Below, piece by piece: positions 63,063-64,000 of a stretch of DNA of 64,000 nucleotides. The notes below the pieces were generated by a model. It was not told the origin of the DNA. It saw only the letters and a program-made list of their open reading frames with translations, and did no database searches. The position numbers and the translations under genes are program-made. This DNA is from Chitiniphilus purpureus (GTDB lineage Bacteria; Pseudomonadota; Gammaproteobacteria; Burkholderiales; Chitinibacteraceae): positions 496,001-560,000 of the forward strand of contig NZ_CP106753.1 of assembly GCF_025642115.1 (NCBI RefSeq), in the 5' to 3' direction. The stretch's first letter is position 1; every line of letters begins with the position of its first letter.

Positions 63063-63917
63063 ATGTGGCAGGAGATCGCCGCGGCCGTCTCGGCCGCGCT
63101 CGGGCAGTCGCTGATGTTGGCAGCGCCGCGTGCCGTCGGTGGCGGCAGCATCAACCGGGCCTGCCGGGTGGACAGCGCGGCCGGGCCGTTCTTCGTCAAG
63201 CTCAACAGCGCCGACCGGACGGCGATGTTCGAGGCCGAGGCAGCGGGCCTTGCCACCCTCGCGCCCTATCTGCGGGTGCCACGTCCGATCGCGCAGGGCG
63301 TGGCCGGCGGGCAGGCGTTCCTGGTGCTCGAATGGCTGCCGCTGGTGCCTGGCGGCGACGAGGCAGCGTTGGGCGAGGCGCTGGCGCGGCTGCATCGCGC
63401 AGCGCATGCGCAATTCGGCTGGCTGCGCGACAACACCATCGGCAGCACGCCACAGCACAACGATTGGTCGTCGGACTGGGTGGCGTTCTGGCGCGAGCGG
63501 CGCCTGGGCGTGCAGCTGCAACTGGCCGCGCGGCGCGGGCGGCGCTTTCGCGAGGCCGAGGCGCTGCTGGCGGCGCTGCCGGCATTTTTCACCAGCCATC
63601 AGCCCGTACCATCGCTCTTGCACGGGGATTTGTGGTCGGGTAACGTCGGCTTCCTCGCTGCCGATGCGCCGGTGCTGTTCGATCCGGCCTGCTACTACGG
63701 CGACCGCGAGGTGGACCTGGCGATGACCGAGCTTTTCGGCGGCTTCGGCCACCGCTTCTATGACGCCTACCGTGCGGCCTGGCCCCTGGATGCCGGCTAC
63801 CCGGTGCGGCGCGACCTGTACAACCTCTATCACGTGCTCAATCACTTCAACCTCTTCGGCGGCGGTTATGCCGACGAGGCCGGGCGCCTGATGCGGCGCC
63901 TCCTGAGTGCTGTGTGA
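63063..63917 (+). CDS. Fructosamine kinase-family protein (YniA-like)
   Basis: The 284-aa product has an aminoglycoside-phosphotransferase-like fold with VGGGSINRACRV at the N-terminus, GWLRDNTIGSTPQHNDWSSD, the catalytic loop SLLHGDLWSGNVG and the DPACYYGDREVDLAM metal motif. Members phosphorylate ketosamines on glycated proteins to allow their repair. It is 110 bases after aceK. Confidence 0.92.
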   Translation: MWQEIAAAVSAALGQSLMLAAPRAVGGGSINRACRVDSAAGPFFVKLNSADRTAMFEAEAAGLATLAPYLRVPRPIAQGVAGGQAFLVLEWLPLVPGGDEAALGEALARLHRAAHAQFGWLRDNTIGSTPQHNDWSSDWVAFWRERRLGVQLQLAARRGRRFREAEALLAALPAFFTSHQPVPSLLHGDLWSGNVGFLAADAPVLFDPACYYGDREVDLAMTELFGGFGHRFYDAYRAAWPLDAGYPVRRDLYNLYHVLNHFNLFGGGYADEAGRLMRRLLSAV

Positions 63918-63934
63918 GTGAATGAAGGAGCGTG

Positions 63935-64000
63935 ATGCAGGCCATCCTGCATGAGATGACGACCGCGGCGGACGCCGAACTGATCGGGTTGCTGGCCGCG
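63935..64000 (+). CDS. N-terminus of an unidentified protein (3' end outside window)
   Basis: ATG 63935 with GAAGGAG upstream opens a frame to the window edge, giving 22 residues (MQAILHEMTTAADAELIGLL and on). It is 17 bases after the fructosamine-kinase gene, probably in the same transcript. Too short to identify. Confidence 0.6.
   Translation, partial: MQAILHEMTTAADAELIGLLAA

Noticed and set aside
1..64000. CRISPR arrays, rRNA genes, prophage or complete insertion sequences
   Set aside because: I looked for regularly spaced repeats, rRNA segments, transposase motifs and integrase genes and saw none in this window.

Overview
The window is GC-rich (roughly two-thirds G+C by eye) and densely coded. 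It comes from a Gram-negative proteobacterium: there are outer-membrane proteins, a lipid-exporting RND module, ExbBD and OmpA-type lipoproteins. The hemC-hemD-hemX-hemY order, the nar and molybdenum-cofactor set, AceK, Ppk, YggX and many overlapping GTGA/ATGA gene junctions fit a facultatively anaerobic betaproteobacterium. Neisseriales is my best guess, by inference only, since no rRNA or species marker is present.

Bases 1-19000 form one nitrate-respiration block. It holds narGHJI, a parvulin-type chaperone, the modABC molybdate importer, molybdenum-cofactor genes (moaA, mobB, moeA, moaD, moaE, mobA, moaC, mog) and the narX/narL nitrate sensor pair. Together they import molybdate, make the bis-MGD cofactor, build nitrate reductase and sense nitrate. 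A decayed, frameshifted gene (VgrG-like fragment) sits between modC and moaA.

Bases 19000-34600 are housekeeping and anaerobic metabolism: a secreted small protein, an OmpA-like lipoprotein, yggX, ppk, sixA, hemCDXY, an NrdG-like activase with a nitronate-monooxygenase-type flavoprotein, phosphoketolase, an NhaD-type antiporter, glyoxalase I, and two tRNA-Lys genes, each with its own promoter and terminator. FNR-type boxes (TTGAC-N4-GTCAA class) lie at class-II promoter positions before both phosphoketolase and the flavoprotein/NrdG-like pair.

Bases 35200-54400 are an accessory arsenic region in two parts. The right part (49800-54340, minus strand) is a recognisable detoxification operon: arsR, an ArsI/CadI C-As lyase, arsC, acr3, a rhodanese and an MFS permease, behind a clear ArsR-type operator. 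The left part (35245-49464) is unusual. A minus-strand operon encodes a homologue of cyanobacterial aldehyde-deformylating oxygenase (alkane synthase), an ArsP-type permease, an ArsD-like protein, an acyl-thioester-reductase-like SDR, an ArsM-like methyltransferase and a LuxR regulator. It diverges from a complete pstSCAB set lacking phoU. Beyond that lie a fused RND/LolA-like exporter and its outer-membrane partner. A 19-bp sequence motif is shared by the promoter regions of the two halves. I propose that this is a biosynthesis-and-export system for an arsenic-containing or otherwise unusual lipid or hydrocarbon. That is a hypothesis, not an established function.

Bases 54400-64000 return to ordinary chromosome: exbBD behind a Fur-like box, slyX, small hypothetical genes, a BaiN/HI0933-type flavoprotein, a methyltransferase, an M48 metalloprotease, aceK and a fructosamine-kinase-like gene.
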